Shown: positions 50,801 to 59,551, counted from the first letter of the stretch. The stretch is DNA of 64,000 nucleotides from Ophthalmolycus amberensis (GCA_024529925.1 JAFEUB010001051.1:862501-926500); one strand, 5' to 3'. The notes: generated by a model not told the origin, from the sequence alone. Translations and numbers: made by a program.

Positions 50801-53800
50801 GTTGGCTTTTTCTTCTGTTACAGTCGGTCAGTTTACAAAGTGCTGGCTTTGGACCCGGCGTGATGGCATCGGGTCCTGGACATTGTGCTGTGGTCCGTGA
50901 ACAAGCCAGGATATGCCCATCATTATCCATGTTCAAGAGGCCGTATTCTTTGGCCATCCATAACAATCCCAGGCATCAAATGAAACCCGTCTGGTTTCCT
51001 CAAGACCCGACATCGGGGTTTTGCTTCAGCATCTGAGGTATGCCATAATTCAGGCACTTTTACACGCTCACGTTGGCGCATTACAACCCTGGATCCTGAA
51101 CAAACATGCTTACGCAGAAAAATAATTCTTCAAAAACAAGAGGGAGGGGATGAAAATGATGTCCATTTTTCTCTCTCTCAATCGTCTCTGTGACATAATG
51201 ATTCTGGCTGGAGAGAAAGAGAGACCACCAAAGAGGGGAACATATCATGCCAGCACATGAGAAAAGTTTTGGGCATTCTTTCAAAATGGAGACCATACAC
51301 AAAGGATACAGTCAAACTGTAGCGCCAACAATTCGAGACGTTTTCTTTGTAAATTGAGTAATAAAGCCCTCTTGGTTACATCAGTGAGCTACAGGACGAG
51401 CTGAAGCAGTGGTTCCATGTATTGAATAGGGACAGACAAACAAGCTGATTTAAAGCACAAAAGCCCTCCTGTTCCCTTTCCAGTAGCAGGAGATGAGGAA
51501 GAAGAGGAGGCTGACGATCGCAGAGGATCCCGAGTGAGAATGAGGTTAGGGCGGGCAGACAGAATGTGTTACTTTCATTACCTCCGCCTGTCTGCTAGCG
51601 TATTGTAACCAAGTGGAACTGACGGGGTGTAACTATTGGGTCCGCCGGACCGGTAATGAGGTGCACGGTCCTGATTAGGTGAAAAGAGGCACCTGCTGGC
51701 AACTCGCGTCCGGTGTCTTTCTCTCCGCCGTCACGAGCGGCTGTGCTGAATCTGCTCTCTGTCTCTGCCGCCAGCGGGGGGGGGGGGGGGGGCAAGTCCA
51801 CCTGCTTTCTCTCCCACAACAAGCGGAGACGTATCGTGAGGCCGCATACGTTGCGTCAGTCGCGCAGTGTCTGAGAGGCGTCAGTTACGGAGGGGACAGC
51901 GTGTGTTTGGGGGATGGCTGTTTCAGGTATATATAATTTTATGTATTTCATGTGCTGGGGAAATTCAGTATAATTAAGGAATATGTAATGGTGTATTTGT
52001 GTTATTTTAGAGCTTCCTGAGCAGTGCACCCAATGGTAGCTGGGGGGGAATCCAAGTGGGGGTGGCTGGGTTGCTGAACAGGTGTGTGGAAGTATAATCT
52101 TTTGGGTTTGTTTTCTGGTTATTGGCAGTTATTTGTGTTTACTTATGTTTTTGTTTTCATTTATTTTCTAGTTGGTGGGACGCTGCCTTGGTCTTTTGTT
52201 TTGTTTATTTGGCTTTAAATTGTTTGTGATGCCTATCTTATCGCATGGTCTGTGAACTCCTCCTGCCTGCTAAACCAGCTGTCACTGGTTACTCCACATA
52301 GTTTTGTACCAATAAAGCATTTATATTTTTATAACACTGCTTCCTGTGTGTATGTGTCTTTACGGTGTTGTGAACCGGGTCTCTGTGGTAACTGGGTGCT
52401 ACAGTATAAAGATATGAAGTGTGCTCATCTTCTCCACAAACTCTGCAGGCTGTCCAGTTTAACAGGCAGTAACCAGGACCGCGGGCCCGCTCACGCTGGC
52501 AGAGGGGGAGTCAGAAGAACTGGGAGGGTAGGCCGTCGGAATGACAATAAACTTAGCAATGTACGAATGAGACCGCACGGAAGGGAGGCTGAATGAAGCG
52601 GGATCGTGCTTTTTATGGGAATAGCAGAGGTCGGATCAGGGGTGGGGTGGGGGGGGGGGGGTCGCGGGAGACAGAGTTTGGATTCTGTCCCGTAGCGGTG
52701 GGTAATGTAGACCGAGACGCAGATTTATGGAGATTCATTCCACATCCAGTGATGAAATAGATATTGTCTGTCTGAACTGAGACATGCAACTTCTTAGATT
52801 TCTTCTTTTTTAAAAAATATATTTATTACAGAACTTATTATTAAAACAGTGAGACAAATGACATCCACTTTTCTGAAGCCACCTAAATGTTTCTTTTCTA
52901 TGCCTCCCGGTTGGAGCGTCATCTCTGGCCGTATGCAGGAGCCTTTGTTTCAAAGTTATCAGATCCTGTGGTGAGATTGCAAGCTAAATGTAATTATTCA
53001 TGACTATTAAACTGTTACACTGTAACCTTAATATCACAACATTTTAGAATAGCATGCTGGTTAAAGGATTTGCCAGAACGTGATTTTCTACGGTGGTGGT
53101 AACGTAAAGTATCAAAATCTGAAGAACATCACAACACACCACTCTAAAAGAAAGGAGGTGTCCTGTTCTTGTTTTACCTTGACCAGCGAGTGGAGGCTTC
53201 TCTCCCCAAACATGTCCTGGAGGAAGGTGTTGTCCTCGGGGCGGCTGACATGGGGCTGCAGCTGGGAGGGCAGAGCCGCCAGCAGCTCATACAGACCTGT
53301 GGACGGAGGGGGGATGGGGAAACATCAAGAGTCAGGATGGCAGTGGGAGGAATTACTGCATCCATGCACAGTCACACACAAAAAACAACAACACATGCAT
53401 AGAAACAGATGTGCATACATCTGTAGTTTGATAATACACAGCAGAGCATAACTGCTGTACGTGTGCAGGAATATATAATATACATAATATAATACATAGT
53501 CAAGGACAACGTATGCATTTGTAAACATGCAAATGAACGCCTGTACTTTTATAGGCTCACACACGTAATTTTCATCTATGGATCTTTTTTATTTTGTCTG
53601 TCCAACACACACACAAAAAAAATATGCACCTGAAAGTGCTACAACCTACAAAATACCAAAAAAAGGCTGTTACCGTCCCACTTTTGATCGTCACTGCAGT
53701 CCTGTCCCCAATCAGAAACAACCCCCCCCCCCCAAAAAAAACCACTAGAAATTCCACTTTTTGATCAGCTGAAAAGTTCAATAGCAACCTTCCTTTTATC

Positions 53801-56800
53801 GAACTATAAACAGATGGCACACATGGCTTCCCATCCACGCATCCTTCAAGCCTGCAAACAATCAGTCTCTGGAGGAAAGAGCACGTGGGTTTGCTAAACA
53901 GACGTTTTGGAAGAAGTAGTAAGGATGAACTCTGTGTGGCTGATGTCAGTATTTTTTTAAATTTCAAGATGAAATATCCTTTCGTTTTTCACACTCAAAA
54001 TGACGCTCACAAGGACGGTGGACGTTTGCATTTAACCCGGCCGTAGCATGAGCGACGCTTCAGAACGACGCTTCAGAACGACGTACGCAGAAATCTGCAA
54101 GGCCCGCTGAGGTTGTACTAACCAAGCTTGTAAAAAAATGAAAAGATGACTATTTCAAATTCAGTTTACAAAGAACCAGACTGTGGAGCTGATGGTTTCA
54201 AGATTAAGCCGAGGGGAGGAGGTGAAGCGCAAAACCAGCGTGTGAGCGGGGTCCCTTCCAAACACAACAGAGTCCTGGAGCATAACCGATGGAGAGTAGT
54301 AGCAGATACGTGTTTGTTGCTCTGCTCTGGTCTTCAGGGTGGCTGTGATCCACTAAACCAGGGGTCAGACCCATACAGAGTGCAGTCAAGCTGGGTTGTT
54401 TGCATCAAAGACCCCCTTTATAAATGCACCATTAAAAGCCCCCCTCCCCCCCCCCCCCAGTCCTCCAGATTCAAACTCATCAAAACACAACCACGAAAAA
54501 CCCTTTGAAAACGTTACTTATGTGAAGAAACTCCAAACGCATTCGCCCCGGCAGAGCCATCGAAACGTCAAAACAAACTGGAGCGGCTTGGCTACCTCTC
54601 CGAGAGTGTCTTTCATCAGAGGACGAGAGTGGAAGAGAGGAAGGATGGAGGAGGAAAAAGAAAAAAGAAGAAGAAATAAAAAAGGCTCCACAGACGCAAC
54701 CGGAGTAATTCGTAGCCTGAAAAATGATGGATTGAAAACAACGGTTGACGTCGTTGGCTGGACGAATGACTGGCTGACTGAACTGGCGGGGCGCTCTGAC
54801 TGGGTTAGAGCAAGTGTGTTCTGGCAGCGCCTGACCGCTTGGCTCATGTCATGTGCTGCTGCTGGGCAGTCAGATGGATGGAGTGTCATGTGCCACTCTC
54901 AACCCTCTGCTTTCCATTTGGGAGGTTTTTCGGGGGAGATCGTTGAGCATCAAGAGGATATTCCCTCCCTGTTCCCAAGGAGGATGTCATCCTGCCCCGA
55001 CGAAAACGGAAAGAATTCTTCGTATTCAAACAAATAAAAGTCATCGTTTCTCACTCTCAGTCGCACTCACTTGGTTTCTTTCTTTTACATCTGCTTCCTT
55101 TGCCTGTGTTTGTCAGCCGGCAGTCGAGTTAGCGGCACTATTGGGCAGACCAGTCAGTCAAAACCAGCAGATTTTAGGCGACGACTAAATCAGTAATCCA
55201 CCAATGTGTGTCTCGTTCACCGAGCAGGGCTGGCCACAGCTTTATGTGTCGGATTCAGTTAATAACATCATTTTCATGTATGTTCCTGAGAGTTTAGTTC
55301 ATCAAAATGTATGTTAACCTGACCCGTGTAAGAAGTCGTCATTTGAAACTTTTTGGAAAAGGGAGGGCACTTTAAAAAAATCCGTGACAGGCGATTGTAT
55401 GAACCATGTGTCAATCAAACTCTTGCCAGTCGGGATAAGAGAGAAAACATCTCTTCCATTGAGAGAAGCCTTCAGTGTCATTCTTTGCTCTTCTTTCAGT
55501 GAAGAAATGCTCTCCAGATCCGACATAACTGATGCTGCAATCTAATGCAGCATCTAAACTAACCTCTTCAGGGGCCGCCATTGTCGTTTAGAACGAACGG
55601 TCGCCTCTCCATCTCGTCCGACACGCACCGAAGACACCGGCGTGGCTGCAAGTTGCTCCTCACGGGACGCCAATTGGTCTGTGACGCTGTGGTTCGGACA
55701 CACACGCATTTCTTGAAGACTGACCAGATGGATTTCGGTGCGATACGTGACCCGCAACTTTAGGGTGATCTCGAGACATTTTGAGAATCCAGCTGCCGTG
55801 AAAGGTGAACGAAGGCTTTCTTAGAAAATTTGAAAAGTCATGACTCCAAATTACATATTATCCCGACTGATGCTGGAGTTTTGAGGCTGGCACTAATAAA
55901 GATATTTAAGAGTTTAAAAAAAAATCTGAGTTTTTTTCTTTCACATGACATAACGAAACACTGTTGATGAGGACAACCTTGTCTGACTGTCTCATCCTCA
56001 GGACCTAACCCAGAAACTCGTAAAAAGGCCATCACTGATTAAGACAGCAGGATGTATTTCCAAGGATATATGGCCCATTGGCATTGTTTCGGGAGAAGCT
56101 TTTCAGGATAATGGCGGTACTGGAGCCAGCATCAAATTCCAAGCCGTACCACAATCTCACGAGACACAGTGGTTGTATGACACCACACAGGAATATATAT
56201 AGAATATACTAAAAAGGTAAATATACTAATTCAAAGGAATTACATGCTAGTTTGAATTTGTTTAAACTGCGTTTAAACCTAGCTGTTCGTTCTGAGTTCT
56301 CCAGCTTTAAATCACCGATATCTACCCCGTTCTACCTCTCCCCCACCAAACGGACCATTCTACCACAAAACTGCAGAAACAGGGAGGAAATGGGGCTACA
56401 AGGAGCAAACACCCACTCTCACTCCGGGAGGCTCGCTGACCTCCGAGTGACATCGACCAGATGTTGTACGTCTTGAGGGTCTCTGATGGGAGAGCGGGGA
56501 CGTTGGGAGCAATTGAGCGAGCTCCTCATCCGCAGACAGCGAGCTGCCATTACCGCACAACCCTCATCAAGAGATGGGGCAAGTATGTATGCAGTAGTCA
56601 TTAACTTAGAAAGGACAAGAATGATAACTTGAAATTCAACATTCCGATTTTCGGCACTTTGATTGGACATCCTGTGATGGTGCAATGGTAAAAAAAAAAA
56701 CTCATTTTTAAAAGTGGTTGCAAGGCTGGCAACCAGGCATCAGCTTTTGGTTACCGAAACTCGGCTTAAAAGGAATAGTTCACCCACAATATGATTATTT

Positions 56801-58250
56801 GTACGTTTATTGTCATTTGTCAACTGTGGGAGTTTGTGAACAGATGTTTTGATGTATAGTTTTTGCTGTCGCGGCCCCCGTTTTACAACAGTTCATTAAT
56901 ACTTTTTCACCATTGAGGCATGCGAGAAAAACAAAGTTCAAGGTAGCATGCGGTGAGTAACCGATATACAAATGGTCATTTTGCGTGTGAAGCTTCCCTT
57001 AACAATGAAAATGACTTCTCCTCCCGAGACTTTTTGTTTTTTTTCCGTTCAGGTTCATCTGGTTCTTTGTCCGTTGAATCAGTTTGTTTGTGAAGTTGAT
57101 GGTTAATTTAATTTTTTACCCCCCTCCCCCCCCCCCAGTGAGGCAAACTGAATTTGCTTCACCATCGTCTCTAAAACAGATGCCTCTGAACGCTCCAACA
57201 TCTCTGTCTGGTTCTGGTTCCGACTGTGGCAGCAATATTAAAATATCACTAATGAAACACATATTGAAAATGTGTCTATTTTGGGGTGCAGCCAAAGGAT
57301 AAAAATTGGCAATTTCTCAAAATAGTAGACAATAGCAACCTGGCAATCCACACTGTCGAGCCCTGGGTAGGTAGAAGGTTTCGGTATAAATGCAGCAAAA
57401 CACACACACACTCACCCACACAATGTAAAAAAGAAAAAGAAATCTCGAAACGTAACCTTGCTGCTAATGGAGCTCAGTGGGGAGATAAATGGTGTGCAGC
57501 AGACAGAGGAGTGGGCTGGGTTTGACTGTCTGAAGATCCAAGAGTGGGAGCTGAAATAAACCGAGATGAGCCGAGCCAAACTGAGCGGAGGCGTAACAGT
57601 TATCTGTCCCCGACTGAGCCCGCAACAGAGCTCCATCACGGCTGAACAGGAGGAGAAACGACTAAACAGCAGCTGTCTGGAGGAGAGACCTGGAGAGCAG
57701 CTGCATTGCTTTTTTGTAGTGGGGGTGAGGGGGGGGGGGGGGGGGGGGTGTTCAGGTTAATCCGAGCACAGCTTTGACTTATGGCCTCTGCGGAGCGGGC
57801 TGCCCATTATCAGCCCTGTGAGGTGCTCGCACCATTAAAAGCTAACTGTCCGTCTCTTCTTGGCCGCCTTATTAGAATGTGAACTGATGTGCGTTTGTGT
57901 ATCAGATCCTGAGAACAGCGCCCTAGAGCGTGAGGCGGGGGAGCGAAATTAAGTGCAAGTGGACTTTTAGAACGGCCCCTCCGGTGGACAAAAAGCAGCT
58001 TTAAGACAAGTTCAGAGCAAATCATCTCTAATTTAAAGTTACATTTAAGTGGCTCATATAAATGTATTAACTTAATGTAAGACTGGGAATCGCACTTGGT
58101 GCTTCTTTTTCTGTGATGGTGGACATAAGAAATGTTAATAAAAACAGTGCGTTGTGCAGACAGTCTTGCGTTTGAGATTGTGTTCGTGGCCCGATGGGGT
58201 CTCTGTACAGTACCTGGCTCGTGGCCGGCTCCGGTGGCCAGGGCAGGCAT
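13885..58250 (-). CDS. mpp7: MAGUK p55 family scaffold MPP7, 18 coding exons, last exon frameshifted
   Basis: This is a multi-domain scaffold of cell junctions. In the known family MPP7 uses its L27 domains to join DLG1 and LIN7 proteins and supports epithelial polarity and tight-junction assembly. Seen here: 18 exons with GT/AG borders whose phases all fit. The translated order is L27 (about residues 10-66), L27 (68-125), PDZ (136-219), SH3 (231-299), hook linker with two microexons (300-345), and guanylate-kinase-like domain (about 385-580). Assembled length is 594 codons plus stop with both microexons and 576 without, the length I recall for human MPP7. The kinase P-loop reads GPSGVGLN, without the lysine of active kinases, so it should be a protein-binding fold, as in other MAGUKs. 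The start is the ATG at 58248-58250 (protein begins MPALATGAGHEPG, like MPP7). Over MPP3, the L27, PDZ and C-terminal residues favour MPP7; I cannot tell mpp7a from mpp7b. One extra base in the last exon breaks the reading frame. Confidence 0.95.
14066..16174 (-). other. mpp7 last intron
   Basis: 2.1 kb. The stretch 15075-15480 (starting TTAAAGGGGATGTC and containing CCGTCTGAAACGCTCCG) resembles a widespread percomorph interspersed repeat. No gene or other structure seen. Confidence 0.6.
15075..15480. repeat. interspersed repeat, percomorph type
   Basis: Recognised from memory by the words CTGAATGCACCTGTATTC, GAAACGCTCCGTTTTGGCGC and CTCTGATTGGCTTGCGAGAG. Ends were not delimited, and I cannot name the superfamily. 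Confidence 0.45.
16175..16318 (-). CDS. mpp7: mpp7 coding exon 17, guanylate-kinase-like domain lid region
   Basis: 144 nt, 48 codons (residues 488-535), acceptor CCAG, donor GTAAGA. It reads TLKLLRTAEFKPFVVLVKPP, then ALERLRETRQNAKIISGKDD and KGSARAFT. RLRETRQNAKIIS is specific to the MPP7 type; MPP2 and MPP3 differ here as I recall them. Confidence 0.97.
16319..18067 (-). other. mpp7 intron between coding exons 16 and 17
   Basis: 1.7 kb with a poly-C run (16791-16806) and a poly-G run (17550-17565). Overlapping open frames at 17015-17434 on both strands have no family signature. Nothing else seen. Confidence 0.6.
18068..18176 (-). CDS. mpp7: mpp7 coding exon 16, guanylate-kinase-like domain
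   Basis: 109 nt, residues 451-487, acceptor CTCAG, donor GTGAGT. It reads KFIEYGEYKGNYYGTSLDSV, then RSVLSKNKVCLLDVQPP. The FIEYGEY-NYYGTS motif is highly conserved in guanylate kinases and MAGUKs. Confidence 0.97.
18278..20948 (-). mobile_element. hAT element copy C, 2.67 kb, host of a nested hAT
   Basis: Termini are CAGCAGGTTCCCAAACTTTT on the left and, read inward, CAGGGATTCCCAAAGTGTGG on the right. The flanks ATCTAATG (18270-18277 and 20949-20956) are a perfect 8-bp target duplication. The minus strand at 18688-18880 reads CSEVLANSCLKPSYLRRHLN, then TKHASANQKPLTF, a BED-finger region of a hAT transposase. Upstream is a charged arginine/glutamate-rich N terminus (18873-19154) in another frame. 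The DDE catalytic part is missing. It sits in an mpp7 intron and is interrupted by copy B. Confidence 0.88.
19670..20894 (+). mobile_element. hAT element copy B, nested inside copy C
   Basis: It starts CACAGGTGTCAAACTCA and ends, read inward, CAGGGGTGTCAAACTCA. The flanks CCCTTGAG (19662-19669) and CCCTAGAG (20895-20902) form a 7/8 target duplication. It is about 90% like copy A by eye but longer. From ATG 19988-19990 it reads MSTKTKIDAEGRKYNERWER; a one-base loss disrupts the first cysteines, then EYNSRRHFDTKHGAKFSLQE, to a stop at 20318-20320. Non-autonomous. Confidence 0.9.
21715..21808 (-). CDS. mpp7: mpp7 coding exon 15, GMP-binding-region remnant
   Basis: 94 nt, residues 420-451, acceptor CTCAG, donor GTAAGC. 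It reads HTSRAKKNQESDGVEYHF, then ISKHLFETDIHNNK. The TSR...E..G..Y pattern is the GMP-binding subdomain of guanylate kinases, which in MAGUKs binds phosphoproteins. An AG-rich microsatellite lies directly beside its acceptor. Confidence 0.96.
21809..22084 (-). repeat. AG and CA microsatellites in mpp7 intron
   Basis: (GAGAGC)n-type tract at about 21821-21880 and (CA)n at 21967-21997. The AG tract abuts the polypyrimidine side of the coding exon 15 acceptor, so its length could affect splicing. Confidence 0.9.
22085..22165 (-). CDS. mpp7: mpp7 coding exon 14, degenerate P-loop of guanylate-kinase-like domain
   Basis: 81 nt, residues 393-420, acceptor TGCAG, donor GTAAGT. It reads GPSGVGLNELKRKLLISDP, then EHFSVTIP. 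The P-loop lacks the usual GK[ST] lysine (GVGLN), matching the family's loss of nucleotide kinase activity. Confidence 0.97.
22166..24183 (-). other. mpp7 intron between coding exons 13 and 14
   Basis: 2.0 kb. It holds the 23-bp GC-rich minisatellite (23281-23372), a GC-rich stretch 23390-24060 with overlapping open frames lacking any signature, and a poly-C run (24111-24121). AT-rich at 22440-22960. No gene. Confidence 0.6.
23281..23372. repeat. 23-bp GC-rich minisatellite, four copies
   Basis: The unit GTCAGGGCCCCCGCGACGCG+GAG starts at 23281, 23304, 23327 and 23350; copy 3 has one substitution (GCAGAG for GCGGAG). The fourth copy runs straight into unique sequence. Confidence 0.97.
24184..24354 (-). 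CDS. mpp7: mpp7 coding exon 13, hook and start of guanylate-kinase-like domain
   Basis: 171 nt, residues 336-393, acceptor CTCCAG, donor GTGAGT. It reads GFRRSFRLSRRDKKTNKSM, then YECKKSDMYDMADVPTYEEV, and ends HRLVVLVG. The basic RRSFRLSRRDKK patch is the family hook. PTYEEV is the conserved entry to the guanylate-kinase fold, and LVVLVG is its first strand leading to the P-loop. Confidence 0.97.
24355..31209 (-). other. mpp7 large intron before coding exon 13, no gene seen
   Basis: 6.9 kb. It contains poly-C runs (25121-25133, 25741-25753, 29682-29692), a CA repeat near 26330-26350, a GC-rich stretch at 26870-27260 without ORF evidence, a purine-rich stretch at 27455-27640 that keeps a low-complexity frame open, and 28680-29000, which is repeat-like. 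None of the open frames matches a family I know. Confidence 0.55.
31210..31242 (-). CDS. mpp7: mpp7 microexon (33 nt) in the hook region
   Basis: A 33-nt interval between acceptor CACCAG (preceded by a strong CT-rich tract) and donor GTGAGA, phase 1 at both ends. After the 21-nt microexon it adds E-DADYSSGFQL and a G that makes alanine with exon 13. The translation is open only if the 21-nt microexon is also included; joined to exon 10 it starts with TAG. It lies in the hook between SH3 and guanylate kinase, where MAGUKs carry protein-binding inserts. Confidence 0.7.
   Translation of the reverse strand, partial: RTLTIVADSS
31243..32104 (-). other. intron between the two mpp7 microexons
   Basis: 862 nt. 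Sequence from about 31523 (GTGATTCTCAAAGTGGGGTCC) looks like the terminal part of a hAT-type repeat; no partner end was found. Otherwise featureless. Confidence 0.45.
32105..32125 (-). CDS. mpp7: mpp7 microexon (21 nt) in the hook region
   Basis: A 21-nt interval between acceptor CTAAG and donor GTAGGT, phase 1 at both ends. It adds Y-DVAVEF and a G that starts the next codon. Upstream on the transcript strand is a long T-rich tract with a TGC close to the AG, an arrangement known from SRRM4-dependent neural microexons. The exon keeps frame whether followed by the 33-nt microexon (GAG, Glu) or exon 13 (GCT, Ala). I recall that the paralogue MPP3 also has extra hook sequence here. Inferred from splice sites and phase only. 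Confidence 0.7.
32126..35456 (-). other. mpp7 intron upstream of the 21-nt microexon
   Basis: 3.3 kb with a foldback repeat (32370-32550), a short (GT)n at 33000-33019 and a poly-C/GCC run at 33244-33268. No gene. Confidence 0.55.
32370..32550. repeat. foldback element with GATGAAGACC arms
   Basis: The left arm 32370-32415 (AGCTTTCAACTG ... GGTCTTCATCAGTG) is inverted at 32506-32543 (CACTGATGAAGACCAAGAGA ... CAGCTGAAAGCT). The two arms would form a hairpin with a loop of about 90 nt. It is a type I recall as common in fish genomes. Confidence 0.7.
35457..35521 (-). CDS. mpp7: mpp7 coding exon 10, SH3 end and hook start
   Basis: 65 nt, residues 296-318, acceptor TTTCAG, donor GTAAGC. It reads RRFALRRPVATL, then PLQRTSSLRS, and ends on a single T of the next codon. 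That T makes serine (TCT) with exon 13, tyrosine (TAC) with the 21-nt microexon, or a stop (TAG) if joined directly to the 33-nt microexon. Confidence 0.85.
35522..36112 (-). other. mpp7 intron between coding exons 9 and 10
   Basis: 591 nt with a short duplicated GGATTGAAGAGAGGAA motif near 35669-35703. Nothing else seen. Confidence 0.6.
36113..36309 (-). CDS. mpp7: mpp7 coding exon 9, SH3 domain
   Basis: 197 nt, residues 231-296, acceptor CCAG, donor GTAAGA. It starts VFMKALFDYDPKEDKAIPCK and contains QIMSQDDATWWQAKHEGE and RAGLIPSKQFQE. The ALFDYDP, TWWQAK and GLIPS motifs mark the MPP SH3 fold, which in MAGUKs packs against the guanylate-kinase domain rather than acting mainly as a free polyproline binder. 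Confidence 0.98.
36310..38369 (-). other. mpp7 intron between coding exons 8 and 9
   Basis: 2.1 kb with a poly-C run at 36807-36822 and an A run at 37279-37294. No gene or clear mobile element. Confidence 0.6.
38370..38444 (-). CDS. mpp7: mpp7 coding exon 8, last PDZ strand and linker
   Basis: 75 nt, 25 codons (residues 206-230), acceptor CTCAG, donor GTAGGT. It reads AQSQGAITFKVIPG, then VKEEEPTKEPK. The first half closes the PDZ domain; the second is a charged linker to SH3. Confidence 0.94.
38445..39162 (-). repeat. mpp7 intron with two poly-G runs and short CA tracts
   Basis: 718 nt. G runs are at about 38508-38525 and 38681-38697, with CT/CCAGTT short repeats near 38770-38815. No coding evidence. 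Confidence 0.7.
39163..39248 (-). CDS. mpp7: mpp7 coding exon 7, PDZ C-terminal half
   Basis: 86 nt, residues 177-205, acceptor GACAG, donor GTAAGC. It reads GLIHVGDELKEVNGIPVDD and ends KKPEEIIRIL. The VGDEL-VNG motif is a PDZ hallmark. It differs from human MPP7 only by conservative changes as I recall that sequence. Confidence 0.97.
39249..39713 (-). other. mpp7 intron between coding exons 6 and 7
   Basis: 465 nt, no gene or repeat recognised. Confidence 0.6.
39714..39795 (-). CDS. mpp7: mpp7 coding exon 6, PDZ core
   Basis: 82 nt, residues 150-177, acceptor TGCAG. It reads GATIRRDDHTGAIVVARIM, then RGGAADRSG, the ligand-binding groove and second strand of the PDZ fold. The donor is GTCAGT, acceptable but weaker than its neighbours because of C at +3. 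Confidence 0.96.
41741..41872. repeat. compound (GCGA)n/(GA)n microsatellite
   Basis: About 130 bp: CG steps, then GAGC units, then GA units broken once by GGGG near 41836. Confidence 0.97.
45690..45765 (+). repeat. possible tRNA-derived SINE fragment
   Basis: GTGGGTTAGATTCCCAC around 45735-45751 resembles a tRNA T-arm with B box (GGTTAGATTCC), preceded by a GCGCTAACAACTTCAAGGTT stretch like an anticodon arm. The acceptor stem and a good A box are not visible, so it is not called a tRNA gene. Confidence 0.35.
46142..46273 (-). CDS. mpp7: mpp7 coding exon 5, end of L27C, acidic linker and PDZ start
   Basis: 132 nt, 44 codons (residues 106-149), acceptor CCAG, donor GTGAGT. It starts SLLSVHDTIAQKSYDPELPP, followed by an acidic run DDIDDDEDSVKIIRLVKNKE. 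The last residues, EPL, begin the PDZ carboxylate-binding loop that the next exon completes as EPLGATI. Confidence 0.97.
46274..48893 (-). other. mpp7 intron between coding exons 4 and 5
   Basis: 2.6 kb with a poly-G run (46635-46644), an interspersed repeat from 47391 to about 47760, and a short (GT)n at 48418-48434. No gene. Confidence 0.6.
47391..47760. repeat. percomorph interspersed repeat starting TTAAAGGGACAGGTCACC
   Basis: It begins TTAAAGGGACAGGTCACCCC and contains CAATATAATGGGACTAGTTG and AGATAATCCACAGACACG, words I recognise from a widespread fish DNA repeat. The far end is degraded. Confidence 0.55.
48894..48974 (-). CDS. mpp7: mpp7 coding exon 4, second L27 domain
   Basis: 81 nt, 27 codons (residues 79-105), acceptor TGTAG, donor GTGAGT. 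It reads LSEELEGKSANGEIKELLKL and ends SPHVK. It is part of L27C, the helix bundle that in the family binds LIN7. Confidence 0.93.
48975..49537 (-). other. mpp7 intron between coding exons 3 and 4, hAT-type terminal fragment
   Basis: 563 nt. Near 49121, CAGTAGTTCCCAACCTGTGG, followed by a poly-C run (49146-49160), looks like one end of a hAT-type element; I did not find the second end. Confidence 0.45.
49538..49615 (-). CDS. mpp7: mpp7 coding exon 3, end of L27N and start of L27C
   Basis: 78 nt, exactly 26 codons (residues 53-78), acceptor TTCAG, donor GTAAGT. It reads IHEQLQLYKES, then KPVPVLENAAGLAHE. It joins the two L27 helical bundles, and its phase 0/0 borders fit the neighbours. Confidence 0.93.
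49616..53177 (-). other. mpp7 intron between coding exons 2 and 3
   Basis: 3.6 kb with poly-G runs (49815-49830, 51777-51792, 52649-52660). The segment 51920-52410 carries a plus-strand AATAAA (52311-52316) with a T-rich run before it and may be an LTR or an old retrocopy tail. No gene supported. Confidence 0.5.
53178..53296 (-). CDS. mpp7: mpp7 coding exon 2, first L27 domain
   Basis: 119 nt, residues 13-52, from acceptor ACAG to donor GTAAAA. It reads GLYELLAALPSQLQPHV and ends DMFGERSLHSLVK. This is the helical L27N core, the part that in MPP7 pairs with the DLG1 L27 domain. Confidence 0.95.
53297..58213 (-). other. mpp7 first coding-region intron
   Basis: 4.9 kb with poly-C runs (53722-53733, 54448-54459, 57127-57138), a poly-G run (57730-57748) and a TTAA-flanked element (56766-57002). 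No gene. Confidence 0.55.
56766..57002. repeat. TTAA-flanked MITE-like element (piggyBac-type candidate)
   Basis: 237 bp from TTAA (56766-56769) to TTAA (56999-57002). Ends read inward AAGGAATAGTTCACC and GGGAAGCTTCACACG, sharing GGAA-G-TTCAC. TTAA target sites and short inverted ends suit piggyBac-like non-autonomous elements, but the repeat is imperfect. Confidence 0.45.
58214..58250 (-). CDS. mpp7: mpp7 coding exon 1 (start codon)
   Basis: It encodes MPALATGAGHEP plus the first base of the next codon and ends at a GTACTG donor (58213-58212). The start context has G at -3 and C at +4. An acceptor-like CCACAG just upstream suggests the exon begins at 58284 with about 34 nt of 5' UTR; a second possible acceptor lies near 58388. 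The short disordered N terminus before the first L27 domain matches MPP7. Confidence 0.85.
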
Positions 58251-59411
58251 GGCTCCTGCCGGCTGCTTCCCGGTTCCCCTCGGGCTGTGGAAAGTGGCAG
58301 CGGGGCGTCAGGGTGGTGTGGGCTCCTCGGGCAGCTCTCCCCAGGGACCGGCTGAATGTGAGCGCGGGCTTTAAGCCATGGAGCCCTGCGAGAGAACAGC
58401 ATTTTAGAACCTACTTGTGAGAGGGCGCGACGGCCGCATGCAGGTGTGTGTCAGTCACCGACGGACACTGTGTTCTGTGTTGTGGGATAGGAATACCTGC
58501 CATACTAGCACACATATGCATTTGTGTGTAGGTGAGCCAGCGATTGACAGCAGACGACTCACTCAACGGTGTGTGTGTGTGTGTGTGTGTGTGTTGACAG
58601 TACATTCACAGTTGACTCTGGGTGTTTACAACACAACACTTTTTCCCTAAGTTGCTGAACATCCTGCTTTGCACACGAGCGTACCCAGATTGGCAGAGAG
58701 AGTGAGGTGGGGTGTTGTGTTTGTGCTGTAGCCTGTGGAGAGCTGGTCTATGACTGGGAGCAGATTGTTGAGAATGTTAGAGAACGTTAATGGTGTTGAC
58801 TGTTGTTTTGGCACAGGCCCACAGTAGCCTGTGTACTCTCCGCTAATAAAGGACCACAAGTAAGATAACGTCTCGTAGCTTTCTTTACCAAGGGAAAATA
58901 CAGTAGTAACAAAAGTCATGATATCCACATTGACCAAACCAATCTCGATTATGACTTTTGCCGCAATAGAGTCGTCCTTCTCCCAGATGTACACTACGTT
59001 TATCACAGCCTCTTCCCCTAGAAACCTCAACAGGGCCCAGCTAAGTCTTATCTGAAACGGGGAGGATGGAAAACAATTCGGTCTGCGCCTTTCGGTTCTT
59101 TACAACACGCGGCTTAATGGTCCGTTATATGTCAGCTCCCATGTGCTGTGGCCCAGTCAAGCTCAGTCTACCCAGACTGTACAGCCTCGGGGTGCCGTTA
59201 GTTGTTCACTTCCCCGGAAGAAAAATGCTCAAAAATAAACACATCCTGCATCCCCCATGTTGATAAGAGTTGTAAACACCGGCTCTGGGTAGACACCGAG
59301 TCACAGTGGGGCTATACGGCTGAACCGCTTGGCTGCAGACGGGGACCGCCAAGACACCTGCGCCCTCCCGGCTCATTGGGACCCCTCCCATCAACGGTTC
59401 GGTGGTGTCGG

Positions 59412-59551
<140 letters not shown>

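Noticed and set aside
51920..52410. Gene 3' end on the plus strand marked by AATAAA
   Set aside because: No upstream coding exon in this orientation; better explained as an LTR or old retrocopy tail.
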